Positions 15,340 to 23,745 of a DNA stretch of 64,000 bases are shown here, piece by piece. The DNA comes from Christiangramia sp. (GTDB taxonomy: Bacteria > Bacteroidota > Bacteroidia > Flavobacteriales > Flavobacteriaceae), in the NCBI RefSeq assembly GCF_029937855.1, contig NZ_JAPYPC010000010.1:49605-113604 (forward strand). Direction: 5' to 3'. How positions within the stretch are numbered: the first letter of the stretch is position 1; each line of letters opens with the position of its first letter. The position numbers and the translations under genes were made by a program. Under the pieces are notes generated by a model that did no database searches, was not told the DNA's origin, and saw only the letters and a list, made by a program, of their open reading frames with translations.

Positions 15340-17628
15340 CTATAAGTTAAAATCGACGGTAACACCTCCAAAGTAATTCCTTGGATTCCCGGGATAATAA
15401 TATCGCGGAGCCGATCCACCAAATCCTACGGCATTTGTTACAATACTCGCAGCATAATCTTCGTCCAGAATATTATTGATCCCGAAATTAAACTGAAGAC
15501 CCAACTTACTGCTTAAGTTCCAATGATAGTTCAATTTCATATTCAGTAATTGGTAGGGATCAGTATATCCTGAATTAGCATCATCCAGCGCCATTCTGCC
15601 AAAAGCCTGAAAATTGATATTGGCAGATAAATTTTCAAAATTAATTTCAGTGCCCGGAGAAATCATATATTCCGGAACACCCGGCAGGGTATTTCCTGAG
15701 TAATTTTCTCCAAGATCCACGAATTTGTCAAATTCGAAAAAATTAAAACTGGAATTTAGAAAAAACCTAAGCTGAAAATCCTGAGAGAACCTTGCTTGGT
15801 ATGCACTGGTGAATTCTATTCCATTATGGTCTGCTTTCCCGGCATTCACTCCTACAAATTGATCTGGCCCAACTCTTCTCGCCACCAGTAAATTTCTTAT
15901 TTGAATGGAATAAAGGTTCAATTCAATATATAACCTGTTATTAAACCAGTTTCCTTTAAAGCCAACTTCATAATTCCAGCCGGTTTCCGTTTGTAGATCG
16001 GTGTTAATCTGTCCTTCGGGAGTTAAAGTTTCAGCCACTGTAGGAGTTGAAAACCCATGACTGGCAGAAGCATAAATATTCTTTCCCTGAAAGACTTCAT
16101 AACTCAGGCCTAACCTCGGCGAAACTACAGGATCGAAACTATAATCGCCGGACTGGTCAACTTCATCTCCTTCAAATTTATCTTCCAAATCATAAACAGT
16201 AGCATTAAAATTAATACCGGATTCTAATATCAATTTTGAGGTAAGTTCGGTATTCAATTGTACAAAAACATTGATGTAATTCCTGTTTTGCTCATTTAGA
16301 CTTAATCGCTCGCCCTGAACGCTTCTTCTTCCTTCTTCTTGTTCATATAAGTTTTGAAAAGTACCGGTTTCATAAAATTCCAGCATTCCCTCAGCCCCAA
16401 AACTTATTTCAGAAGTTTTGTCAAAAATTGCAGTCTGATAATTGAATTTTGTACGCGCTCCTATGGACTGACGATTCTCATCTAAAATATTGAAAGGCCT
16501 GGGCTCATAACCATCCCTGGAATTATAAAAAACAGAAGTCAGATTTTTAAAATCATTAGCAAAAGTATGTTCATACGATATTCCGAAGATATTTTTATCG
16601 TAGGATTCATAACCAGCTGACTGGTTCCAGGTAAATGCTGCTTTTTTTGGCTCATTTCTAAAATCCTCTTCTTTCAATGAACTTGGAATAAAAGCCTTTA
16701 AATCTGAATAATTAAAGAAAAAAGACCAGTAATTTTTTGAATTAGTAATTAACCTGGCAGAACCTAACAACGAATTCCTGAGATATTCCCCATTTTGGCG
16801 ATAGCCGTCACTTTCCAGCCTATTATAATTTATAGAAATATCGAGATTATCCTCCACATAGCTGAAATTGGCTCTTGCTTTCCTGGTATTAAAACTTCCA
16901 TAGCTAAAACCGGTAGTAATCGACTTCTGATTTTTTCTATTCCTATCGGTATATAAATTGATAGCCCCGCCTAGTCCAGCACCAAAAACGGAAGAAACAG
17001 GGCCTTTAAATATTTCGATCCTATCTAAATATTCAGAATCAAAATCGTCCAAAGTCAGTTCGCCTTCGGCAGTAGTTAACGGAATTCCATTAATATAAGC
17101 CTTAATTCGATTTGTGCTGTATTGTGCCCTGGAACCAATTCCTCGAATATTAATCTTATTGGTATTCAACGCCCCCTGGCTTACGAAAACGCCTGGTACA
17201 TAATTAAAATTTTCAACCAGGTTAAAGTTATCGGTGCGTTCTAAATCACTTTCAGAAAGTAAACTTACGGAAGCTGGAATTTTTCTAATTTCCTGCGGGA
17301 TATTAGAACTCCTAATCAATACTTCTGAAAGCTGATTTGTATCTTCTTGCAGGTATACACTAATTTCTGTCTGTTTTTGTTCAAATTCTACAATAGAACC
17401 TAAGTAGCCTAATCTTCTAAATTCAACTTCCACCGGAAATTCTACATTCGTGAATATAAATTCACCATTCCTATTGGTATAGTGAATTCCCCCTGATCGA
17501 AGATTCTTAACCGAAACATTCTCCAGAGCTGCTCCGGTTTTACTATCTAAAACCTTTCCTTTAAATTCCTGAGCATAAAGCTGGGTGAAATTGACAAGAA
17601 TGGAAACAAGTAAAATATATTTTCTCAA
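15340..17628 (-). CDS. TonB-dependent outer-membrane receptor (possible PQQ transporter)
   Basis: A 762-residue receptor: signal peptide (~1-19), a CarboxypepD_reg-like domain (~22-105), a plug domain (~115-230, with NIRGIGSRAQYSTNRIKAYI, NGIPLTTAEG and IEIFKGPVSSVFGAGLGGAI) and a beta-barrel to the C-terminus. No SusD partner follows, so it is not a polysaccharide-utilisation pair. It starts 6 bases after the stop of a PQQ-dependent sugar dehydrogenase, so the two form an operon. The known receptor PqqU (YncD) imports PQQ; the plug wording here (IRGxGSR..Y, GIP.T) resembles it, which suggests PQQ or a sugar as ligand. That assignment is inference. Confidence 0.9.
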   Translation of the reverse strand: MRKYILLVSILVNFTQLYAQEFKGKVLDSKTGAALENVSVKNLRSGGIHYTNRNGEFIFTNVEFPVEVEFRRLGYLGSIVEFEQKQTEISVYLQEDTNQLSEVLIRSSNIPQEIRKIPASVSLLSESDLERTDNFNLVENFNYVPGVFVSQGALNTNKINIRGIGSRAQYSTNRIKAYINGIPLTTAEGELTLDDFDSEYLDRIEIFKGPVSSVFGAGLGGAINLYTDRNRKNQKSITTGFSYGSFNTRKARANFSYVEDNLDISINYNRLESDGYRQNGEYLRNSLLGSARLITNSKNYWSFFFNYSDLKAFIPSSLKEEDFRNEPKKAAFTWNQSAGYESYDKNIFGISYEHTFANDFKNLTSVFYNSRDGYEPRPFNILDENRQSIGARTKFNYQTAIFDKTSEISFGAEGMLEFYETGTFQNLYEQEEGRRSVQGERLSLNEQNRNYINVFVQLNTELTSKLILESGINFNATVYDLEDKFEGDEVDQSGDYSFDPVVSPRLGLSYEVFQGKNIYASASHGFSTPTVAETLTPEGQINTDLQTETGWNYEVGFKGNWFNNRLYIELNLYSIQIRNLLVARRVGPDQFVGVNAGKADHNGIEFTSAYQARFSQDFQLRFFLNSSFNFFEFDKFVDLGENYSGNTLPGVPEYMISPGTEINFENLSANINFQAFGRMALDDANSGYTDPYQLLNMKLNYHWNLSSKLGLQFNFGINNILDEDYAASIVTNAVGFGGSAPRYYYPGNPRNYFGGVTVDFNL

Positions 17629-17634
17629 ATTGAA

Positions 17635-18927
17635 TTATTCAGCTGAAACTCTCCAGATCACATTTCCGTCGTCATCATTTACCAGAAGTGAACCATCAGG
17701 AAGAGTTGTTACTCCCACTGGTCTTCCATAAACCTGGCTGGCATCATCATCTGCAATAAAGCCGGTAAGAAAATCTTCCGGTTCCTGTGGGTTTCCGTTC
17801 GCATCGAAAGGTATGAATAAAACCTTATAACCTGAGAAATTTGCTCTATTCCATGAACCATGCTGGCCAACAAACGCTCCATTATGATATTTTTCAGGAA
17901 AAGAAGTTTTATCATAAAAGGTAAATCCGAGAGAAGCCGTATGTGGTCCTACAGAAACATCTGGTACAATAGCCTTTTCCACCATTTCCAAATGTGGATC
18001 TTCTGCCCACCTTGGATCTTTAATATCTCCGTAGTAAGAGAATGGCCAGCCATACCATCCACCTTCTTTTACACTGGTAACATAATCTGGCACCAGGTTA
18101 TTCCCAATCTTGTCACGCTCATTTACCGCGGTCCATAATTCTCCGGTTACAGGATTCCAGTCTATTCCTACAGGGTTTCTGAGTCCGGCAGCATAGATTT
18201 TTTCACCAGTACCATCCGGATTTATTTCAATAATATTTGCTCTTCGTTCCTCCTTCTCCATTCCATGTTCACCAACATTACTGGAACTACCCACGGTGAT
18301 ATATATTTTATCCTTATTGGGACTGGCTATAATATTTCTTGTCCAGTGATGGTTATATCCCCCTGCTGGTAATTCTATGATTTTCTCCGGCTTTCCCTCT
18401 ATTGCATTTTGTCCTTCTTTATATGGAAACCGAATAAGCTCATCTACATTAGCAACATAAAAATAATCGCCTAATACCAGCATGCCGAAAGGCTGGTTTA
18501 AATTTTTCAGGAAAGAATAACGTTCGTCTGGTACGCCATCCTGATCTTTATCCCTGAACATGGTAATTCGATTAGCACTTTTCTTAGCATCATTAGATTC
18601 TACTACAAAAATGTCGTTATTTGGAGCAACATAGGTCCATCGGGGATGTTCTAAATCTTCAGCGAATTTGGTCACTTTAAATCCTTCAGGGGCTTTTGGC
18701 ATTTCGCCCTCCGGCCACGGCACAATCCTGCTTTCCTTTCTTACAGATTCTGAAGCAAAAGGCGCTGGTAATTTTATTTTTCCAATAGCTGTTTCGGCAT
18801 AATCGGGTCCCGACTGTGATAATTCATTTTTTTTCTCCCTGCTCAGATTCTCTACTGCCTGCCCTTTTACGTTTACTGAAATAAGTACAGTTACAGCAAA
18901 CATGAAGGAAATGATACTATTTTTCAT
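17635..18927 (-). CDS. PQQ-dependent sugar dehydrogenase, sorbosone dehydrogenase-like (secreted)
   Basis: A 430-residue protein with a signal peptide (~1-24) and a six-bladed propeller of the soluble glucose/sorbosone dehydrogenase type: PEGFKVTKFAEDLEHPRW, MFRDKDQDGVPDERY, GYNHHWTRNIIASPNKDKIYITVGSSSNVGEHG, AAGLRNPVGIDWNPVTGELWTAVNERDKIG and FVGQHGSWNR. The HHWTRN and GQHGSW blocks carry probable active-site and PQQ-contact residues. It would oxidise a sugar or aldehyde in the periplasm. ATG 18927 is preferred to an upstream TTG. First gene of an operon with a TonB receptor; no PQQ synthesis genes are in this window. Confidence 0.88.
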   Translation of the reverse strand: MKNSIISFMFAVTVLISVNVKGQAVENLSREKKNELSQSGPDYAETAIGKIKLPAPFASESVRKESRIVPWPEGEMPKAPEGFKVTKFAEDLEHPRWTYVAPNNDIFVVESNDAKKSANRITMFRDKDQDGVPDERYSFLKNLNQPFGMLVLGDYFYVANVDELIRFPYKEGQNAIEGKPEKIIELPAGGYNHHWTRNIIASPNKDKIYITVGSSSNVGEHGMEKEERRANIIEINPDGTGEKIYAAGLRNPVGIDWNPVTGELWTAVNERDKIGNNLVPDYVTSVKEGGWYGWPFSYYGDIKDPRWAEDPHLEMVEKAIVPDVSVGPHTASLGFTFYDKTSFPEKYHNGAFVGQHGSWNRANFSGYKVLFIPFDANGNPQEPEDFLTGFIADDDASQVYGRPVGVTTLPDGSLLVNDDDGNVIWRVSAE

Positions 18928-19088
18928 AATCAATTTTTCATAAAAATAGGCGGAATATTAGATACCTAAAAGGATCTCTGAAAGATTAGATTTACTTTAA
19001 CAGAGCCTTAAACTTTAGGAAATGCTATCTTTTTTAGCTACTCTCTGAGTTTTTAAGTAAGTTTACGGCTGGATTTTTAGAAAATTTT

Positions 19089-20840
19089 ATGAAAAAACTG
19101 TGGTTGGTATTGGGGATCTTGATCAGCCTATCATCTTGTGATTTTTCTAAGTACAGGCTTATCAAGAAATACGATTTTGAAACCCGATTTGAAAAATCCG
19201 GGGGGACCGAAACCGGAACTTATTCTGAAGTTATAGCATTTTATAAAGAACTGGCAGACGCTTATCCAAGCATTAGCCTGCAGGAATTTGGCGAAACAGA
19301 TAGCGGCTTGCCCCTACACCTCGCTATCTACAATCCGGAAGGTGAATTTGATCTTGAAAAACTAAGAAAATCGCATAGTGTCTTAATGATAAATAATGGC
19401 ATTCACCCTGGCGAAAGCGATGGAATAGACGCTACGATGATGCTTTTTAGAGATATGGCCGGAGATTCGATAGCCTCTCCAAAAAACACCCTGATCGCTA
19501 CCATTCCTATCTATAATGTAGGTGGTGCTTTAAACAGGAATTCAGGCAGCAGGACCAATCAAAATGGCCCGGAAGAATATGGGTTCAGGGGAAATGCCCG
19601 GAATTATGATCTTAATCGCGACTTCATAAAAGCCGACACTAAAAACACGCAGACATTTTATGAAATTTTCCATTATTTAAAACCCGATGTTTTTATTGAC
19701 AATCATGTTAGCAATGGTGCAGACTATCAATACAGCCTTACCCATCTATTTACGCAACATGATAAATTAGGCGGAAATCTAGGTGACTATCTCCAAAATA
19801 ATATGATGCCTGCTTTGGAAGACTCATTAAAAGCAAAAGAATGGGACATTACTCCATATGTAAATGTTTTTAATGAGGTGCCTGAAGAAGGTTTTTCGCA
19901 GTTTATGGATTTCCCGCGTTACTCTACTGGCTACACCACACTCTGGAATACCCTTGGCATGATGGTAGAAACACATATGTTGAAACCATACAATAAAAGG
20001 GTAATGGGAACTTATGAACTCATGCGATCCATGATTCAAATAACCGATGCGGAAACCTCAGTAATCAAAGATCTGAGAAACCAGGCAAGAAGAAAATATT
20101 TGACAGATCGCAGCTACAATCTCACTTTTGAAGTTGATAAAGAAAATCCTTCCAAAAGAAAATTTAAGGGTTATGAAGCTGAAGATATTATTAGTGAGGT
20201 TACTGGCATGGAAAGATTAAAGTATGACAGAGAGAAGCCATTCACTAAAGAAATTGACTATTATGATAAGTTTAAGGTAACCGAAGAAATTGAAATTCCC
20301 AGGGCGTATATCATTCCCCAGGGATGGTGGCAGGTAATTAATAGACTGGAAATGAACAATATCAAAATGGAAACTCTTGAAAGAGACACACTAATTGAAG
20401 TAGAAGTGTATAAAATTCAGGATTTTGAAACCTCCGAGACAGCTTTTGAAGGCCACTATTTACATAAGAACACCCAGGTTTCAACCTCTACAGAGACCAT
20501 ACATTTCAGAAAAGGTGATTATTTAATTACCACTTTTCAGGATGGTGCGAGATATCTTTTAGAAACTTTGGAACCATCTGCAGTAGATTCTTTTTTCAAC
20601 TGGAACTTCTTTGACACCGTGCTTCAGCAAAAAGAAGGTTTTTCTCCTTATGTATTTGAAGATATGGCGAAAGAAATTCTGGAATCTGATGCTGAACTTA
20701 AGGAAGAATTTGAAGATAAAAAACGGGATGATGCTGAATTCAGAAATAACTGGTATGCTCAACTAGACTGGATTCATAAGAGATCAAACTATTACGAAGA
20801 AACCCATCTACGCTACCCAGTCTTCCGACTTCCCCGCTAG
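19089..20840 (+). CDS. M14 family zinc carboxypeptidase, lipoprotein
   Basis: A 583-residue protein with a lipoprotein signal (LISLSSC, Cys17). The M14 fold is seen in NGIHPGESDGIDATM (zinc ligands His and Glu), RGNARNYDLNRDFIK (substrate-binding Asn-Arg), DVFIDNHVSNGADYQY (third zinc ligand His) and LGMMVETHM, which holds the catalytic Glu. The C-terminal ~230 residues are an extra domain of unknown role. It likely trims peptides at the cell surface or in the periplasm. Its last 33 bases overlap the 3' end of the opposite-strand Nudix gene. Confidence 0.88.
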   Translation: MKKLWLVLGILISLSSCDFSKYRLIKKYDFETRFEKSGGTETGTYSEVIAFYKELADAYPSISLQEFGETDSGLPLHLAIYNPEGEFDLEKLRKSHSVLMINNGIHPGESDGIDATMMLFRDMAGDSIASPKNTLIATIPIYNVGGALNRNSGSRTNQNGPEEYGFRGNARNYDLNRDFIKADTKNTQTFYEIFHYLKPDVFIDNHVSNGADYQYSLTHLFTQHDKLGGNLGDYLQNNMMPALEDSLKAKEWDITPYVNVFNEVPEEGFSQFMDFPRYSTGYTTLWNTLGMMVETHMLKPYNKRVMGTYELMRSMIQITDAETSVIKDLRNQARRKYLTDRSYNLTFEVDKENPSKRKFKGYEAEDIISEVTGMERLKYDREKPFTKEIDYYDKFKVTEEIEIPRAYIIPQGWWQVINRLEMNNIKMETLERDTLIEVEVYKIQDFETSETAFEGHYLHKNTQVSTSTETIHFRKGDYLITTFQDGARYLLETLEPSAVDSFFNWNFFDTVLQQKEGFSPYVFEDMAKEILESDAELKEEFEDKKRDDAEFRNNWYAQLDWIHKRSNYYEETHLRYPVFRLPR

Positions 20841-21431
20841 AAATTTTTCAGGAAATAACATCTTTATATTGGCATAAGACTTTGTGAGTGCTTTCTGGCT
20901 TTTCTTGAAATTTTTCCATTTGGCCTTTTTAATACCTTCATTGGTCTCCGGCACGAGCTCTCCGGCATAGTCTGTATACATTTCATACCAATAGGTCTCT
21001 TTAAGCCGTAATTTCCCTTTGCGTTTAAAAACATGATACGTCCGGGTAATGAAACGTTTTATTTCCAGGTCTTGAACACCGGTCTCCTCTTCCACCTCCC
21101 TAATTGCTGAAGCTTCAATACTCTCGTTTTTTTCGGTCTTGCCCTTTGGAAGATCCCAACGGTTATTCCTGTAAATAAAAAGAATTTCTTTTTTGGAATT
21201 CACCACCATCCCCCCGGCAGCTGTCACCACTTTCATCTTTTTCAGCAGCAATTTTAGAAGTTTACTTTCATCATTATGATGAAGATGTACATAATGTAAT
21301 TTTCCCTTTAGAATTTTCCTGATCACTTTCTTAAGCCGAACTGACTTTAAAGGAAAAGAAGTATAATTTTCCCCAATTTCTTTCTGCGTGGACACAATTA
21401 TGGGAATATCATTCACAAAAACTTTATACAT
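20808..21431 (-). CDS. Nudix hydrolase
   Basis: A 207-residue protein with a ~70-residue basic N-terminal region and a Nudix domain. The Nudix box begins at Gly97 (GKTEKNE...) and ends REVEEETGV (111-119), an exact GX5EX7REUXEEXGU match, preceded by RWDLPKGK. It hydrolyses a nucleoside-diphosphate-linked substrate that cannot be named from sequence. Divergent from pyrE with only 8 bases between the start codons; its 3' end overlaps the M14 peptidase gene antisense. Confidence 0.93.
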   Translation of the reverse strand: MYKVFVNDIPIIVSTQKEIGENYTSFPLKSVRLKKVIRKILKGKLHYVHLHHNDESKLLKLLLKKMKVVTAAGGMVVNSKKEILFIYRNNRWDLPKGKTEKNESIEASAIREVEEETGVQDLEIKRFITRTYHVFKRKGKLRLKETYWYEMYTDYAGELVPETNEGIKKAKWKNFKKSQKALTKSYANIKMLFPEKFLAGKSEDWVA

Positions 21432-21434
21432 TTG
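21427..21434 (+). promoter_or_regulatory. -7 promoter element of pyrE, inside the start of the Nudix gene
   Basis: TACATTTG matches TAnnTTTG and ends 5 bases before the pyrE ATG (21440), overlapping the first codon of the opposite-strand gene. A transcript starting ~4-5 bases downstream would be leaderless or nearly so. Confidence 0.55.
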
Positions 21435-21439
21435 CAGCT

Positions 21440-22081
21440 ATGATTTTGAATACAGAAACAGCAAAAAAGACTGCTGAGCTTTTATTGCAAATTAAAGCAA
21501 TAAAATTAGAACCACAAGAGCCATTTACATGGGCCAGCGGCTGGAAATCTCCAATTTATTGTGACAACAGGATCATCCTGTCCTATCCAATGATTAGGAA
21601 TTATGTGCGGGAAAACTTCGCCAGGCAGATTGAGGAAAAATATGGAAAACCTGATGTGATCGCAGCGGTAGCAACCGGAGCCATAGGAATAGGCATGTTG
21701 GTAGCTGAATATCTAAGTCTGCCCTTCGCCTATGTAAGACCAGAGCCAAAAGGGCATGGTAGACAAAACCAGATTGAAGGAAATCTGGAGGAAGGCCAAA
21801 CCGTGGTGGTAATTGAAGATCTTATAAGTACAGGAAACAGCAGCCTTAATGCCGTAAAAGCCTTAAAAGAAGCTGGTGCCAATGTAAAAGGAATGTTCGC
21901 TATTTTTACTTATGGGTTTGATACATCAGTGAAAAATTTTGAAAACCTGGAAATTGAACTTCATACCCTCAGCGATTACGACAACCTTATAGAAACCGCT
22001 CAGAACACAAATTATATAACTATTGAAGAAGCAGGTGTACTTCGTAAATGGAGAGAAGATCCTGCTAATTGGAAACCATAA
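21440..22081 (+). CDS. pyrE: Orotate phosphoribosyltransferase
   Basis: A 213-residue enzyme converting orotate and PRPP to OMP in pyrimidine synthesis. FTWASGWKSPIYCDNR (~29-45), the flexible loop YVRPEPKGHGRQNQIEG and the PRPP motif VVVIEDLISTGNSS (~119-132) are diagnostic. Followed 1 base later by an SRPBCC protein. A promoter element lies only 5 bases upstream, so translation probably starts at or near the 5' end of the mRNA. Confidence 0.97.
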   Translation: MILNTETAKKTAELLLQIKAIKLEPQEPFTWASGWKSPIYCDNRIILSYPMIRNYVRENFARQIEEKYGKPDVIAAVATGAIGIGMLVAEYLSLPFAYVRPEPKGHGRQNQIEGNLEEGQTVVVIEDLISTGNSSLNAVKALKEAGANVKGMFAIFTYGFDTSVKNFENLEIELHTLSDYDNLIETAQNTNYITIEEAGVLRKWREDPANWKP

Positions 22082-22082
22082 T

Positions 22083-22475
22083 ATGAAATTAGAAAGCCAA
22101 AAAGTAACCGCAGATAAAAGTCAGCAGGAAATGTTTGATTTCCTGACGAATGTAGAGAATTACGAACAAATCATGCCTGAGAGTAAAGAAAAATTTCAGG
22201 TGATTTCAGATGACAGTTTTCTTTTTCAACTGAAAGGAATGCCTGAAATCAGATTAAAAATTATAGAAACTACAGAACCAAATCTAGTAGTTCTTGGTTC
22301 CACTTCAGATAAATTCCCATTTAGGCTGAAAACCCATATTGCTGATGCCGGTGAGAATAAAAGCGAAGTAAATATGGAATTTGAAGGTGAATTTAATGCC
22401 ATGATGAGCATGATGATCAAAAGTCCCTTAAAGAAATTCATTACAGCTTTAACCGAAAATATAGGGAAACTATAA
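22083..22475 (+). CDS. SRPBCC family protein
   Basis: A 130-residue START/Bet v1-like protein. KLESQKVTADKSQQEMFDFL at the N-terminus and EGEFNAMMSMMIKSPLKKFI at the C-terminal helix fit small SRPBCC proteins that bind hydrophobic ligands in a cavity. The ATG at 22083 directly follows the pyrE stop; a longer in-frame start inside pyrE is unlikely. Function unknown; co-transcribed with pyrE and ended by a terminator shared with birA. Confidence 0.82.
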   Translation: MKLESQKVTADKSQQEMFDFLTNVENYEQIMPESKEKFQVISDDSFLFQLKGMPEIRLKIIETTEPNLVVLGSTSDKFPFRLKTHIADAGENKSEVNMEFEGEFNAMMSMMIKSPLKKFITALTENIGKL

Positions 22476-22492
22476 ACTTACCAATGCAGTAT

Positions 22493-22521
22493 AAAGCCGG
22501 GGTCAATCTTCCGGCTTTTCT
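22493..22521. terminator. Terminator between SRPBCC gene and birA
   Basis: AAAGCCGG (22493-22500) pairs with CCGGCTTT (22511-22518), with a short T tract on the plus strand. It lies between convergent genes and may act for both. Confidence 0.65.
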
Positions 22522-22523
22522 AT

Positions 22524-23255
22524 TTAATAAAGTAGCTGGATCTCCTTAAGGTCAAAAGTTTTAAAAACCGAATCTTCTATTTCAAGGTTCAGCTTTCCTT
22601 CTGTGGTCACTCCGCGAATAATCCCATTAAATCTTTCGCCATCACTCGATGAAAACGCAGAAACCACATTAAGCCGAAACATGTTTTTAGCATATTCTTC
22701 CAGAATTTCGGTTCCTTTCCTGGTTGGCAGATTTTGCAGTTCGTGGTCTACCGTAAAAGCAATTTCCTCTAATAATTCGTCTAAATCAAAAATCTTCCCG
22801 GTAAGGCTTCTAAGGGATCCTGCGCTGGGTAAGGCTCCAAAATCTGTTTGATTCACATTTAAACCTATTCCAATAATACTGGCCACAATTCCCTCATTTT
22901 TTACAATATTTTCAATAAGGATTCCACCAATTTTTTGTTTTGCTGACAGAATGTCGTTAGGCCATTTCACTTTAATATCAGGAATTTTCATCCGTTGTAA
23001 AACCTTCAATACTGCTAGGGAAATAGAAGCACTCAGAAAAAAATGACGGGAGATTTTCAGTTTATTTTGAGGATATAGGATACTGAAGGTGAGGTTTTCT
23101 CCTGCTTTAGACTCCCAGTTCAACCCTCTTTGCCCTCTTCCTGCTGTCTGAGTAATAGCCCTTACACATACGGGTTCAAAACTGGTATGACCTTCGTAAA
23201 ATTTCCTCACGAAGGAATTGGTGGAGTCGATGGCATCAACTTTGATTATACGCAT
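22524..23255 (-). CDS. birA: Biotin--[acetyl-CoA-carboxylase] ligase
   Basis: A 243-residue group I biotin protein ligase without the N-terminal DNA-binding domain, so purely an enzyme and not a repressor. IDSTNSFVRKF, the adenylate loop GRGQRGLNWES, KVKWPNDILSAKQKIGGILIE and GIGLNVNQ are conserved. It attaches biotin to the biotin carboxyl carrier protein. Divergent from rsfS. Confidence 0.95.
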   Translation of the reverse strand: MRIIKVDAIDSTNSFVRKFYEGHTSFEPVCVRAITQTAGRGQRGLNWESKAGENLTFSILYPQNKLKISRHFFLSASISLAVLKVLQRMKIPDIKVKWPNDILSAKQKIGGILIENIVKNEGIVASIIGIGLNVNQTDFGALPSAGSLRSLTGKIFDLDELLEEIAFTVDHELQNLPTRKGTEILEEYAKNMFRLNVVSAFSSSDGERFNGIIRGVTTEGKLNLEIEDSVFKTFDLKEIQLLY

Positions 23256-23321
23256 ATAAAACTATTAGAGATAAGGCGTTAAAATCTTCTTTAACAATCT
23301 CTTTAAAAGAGCAAAAAATGA

Positions 23322-23329
23322 TAAATTTG
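23322..23329 (+). promoter_or_regulatory. -7 promoter element of rsfS-ftsH
   Basis: TAAATTTG, 18 bases before the rsfS ATG; no clear TTTG at the expected upstream distance. Confidence 0.45.
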
Positions 23330-23347
23330 CGTAAATAAATTAATTTA

Positions 23348-23719
23348 ATGTCGAAAAAGGAAAAAAACAGCGATCAACTTATTGCACATATTATAAAAGG
23401 GATAGAGGAAGTGAAGGGGAATGATATTGATATCCTGGACCTTAGAGAAATTGAAAATACAGTTTGTGATTATTTCATAATCTGCAATGGTACTTCAAAC
23501 ACGCAGGTAAACGCCATAGTAAATTCCATACAAAAAACAGTTAGTAAAAACCTCAAAGACAAACCCTGGCATATTGAAGGTAGCGAGAATGCCGAATGGG
23601 TGTTGATGGACTACGTAAATGTAGTTGTTCATGTTTTCCAGAAGCATATCAGGGAATTTTACGATATTGAGAGCCTATGGGGTGATGCGAAAATCACATC
23701 CATAGAGAGCAGTTATTAA
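23348..23719 (+). CDS. rsfS: Ribosomal silencing factor RsfS
   Basis: A 123-residue RsfS/Iojap protein. DILDLREIENTVCDYFIICNGTSNTQVNAI and KPWHIEGSENAEWVLMDYVNVVVHVF are the conserved core. It binds ribosomal protein L14 and blocks subunit joining when nutrients are short. It lies 26 bases before ftsH, an order frequent in flavobacteria. Confidence 0.96.
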   Translation: MSKKEKNSDQLIAHIIKGIEEVKGNDIDILDLREIENTVCDYFIICNGTSNTQVNAIVNSIQKTVSKNLKDKPWHIEGSENAEWVLMDYVNVVVHVFQKHIREFYDIESLWGDAKITSIESSY

Positions 23720-23745
23720 ATCTAAATTATTTGAAGAAGCACAGA

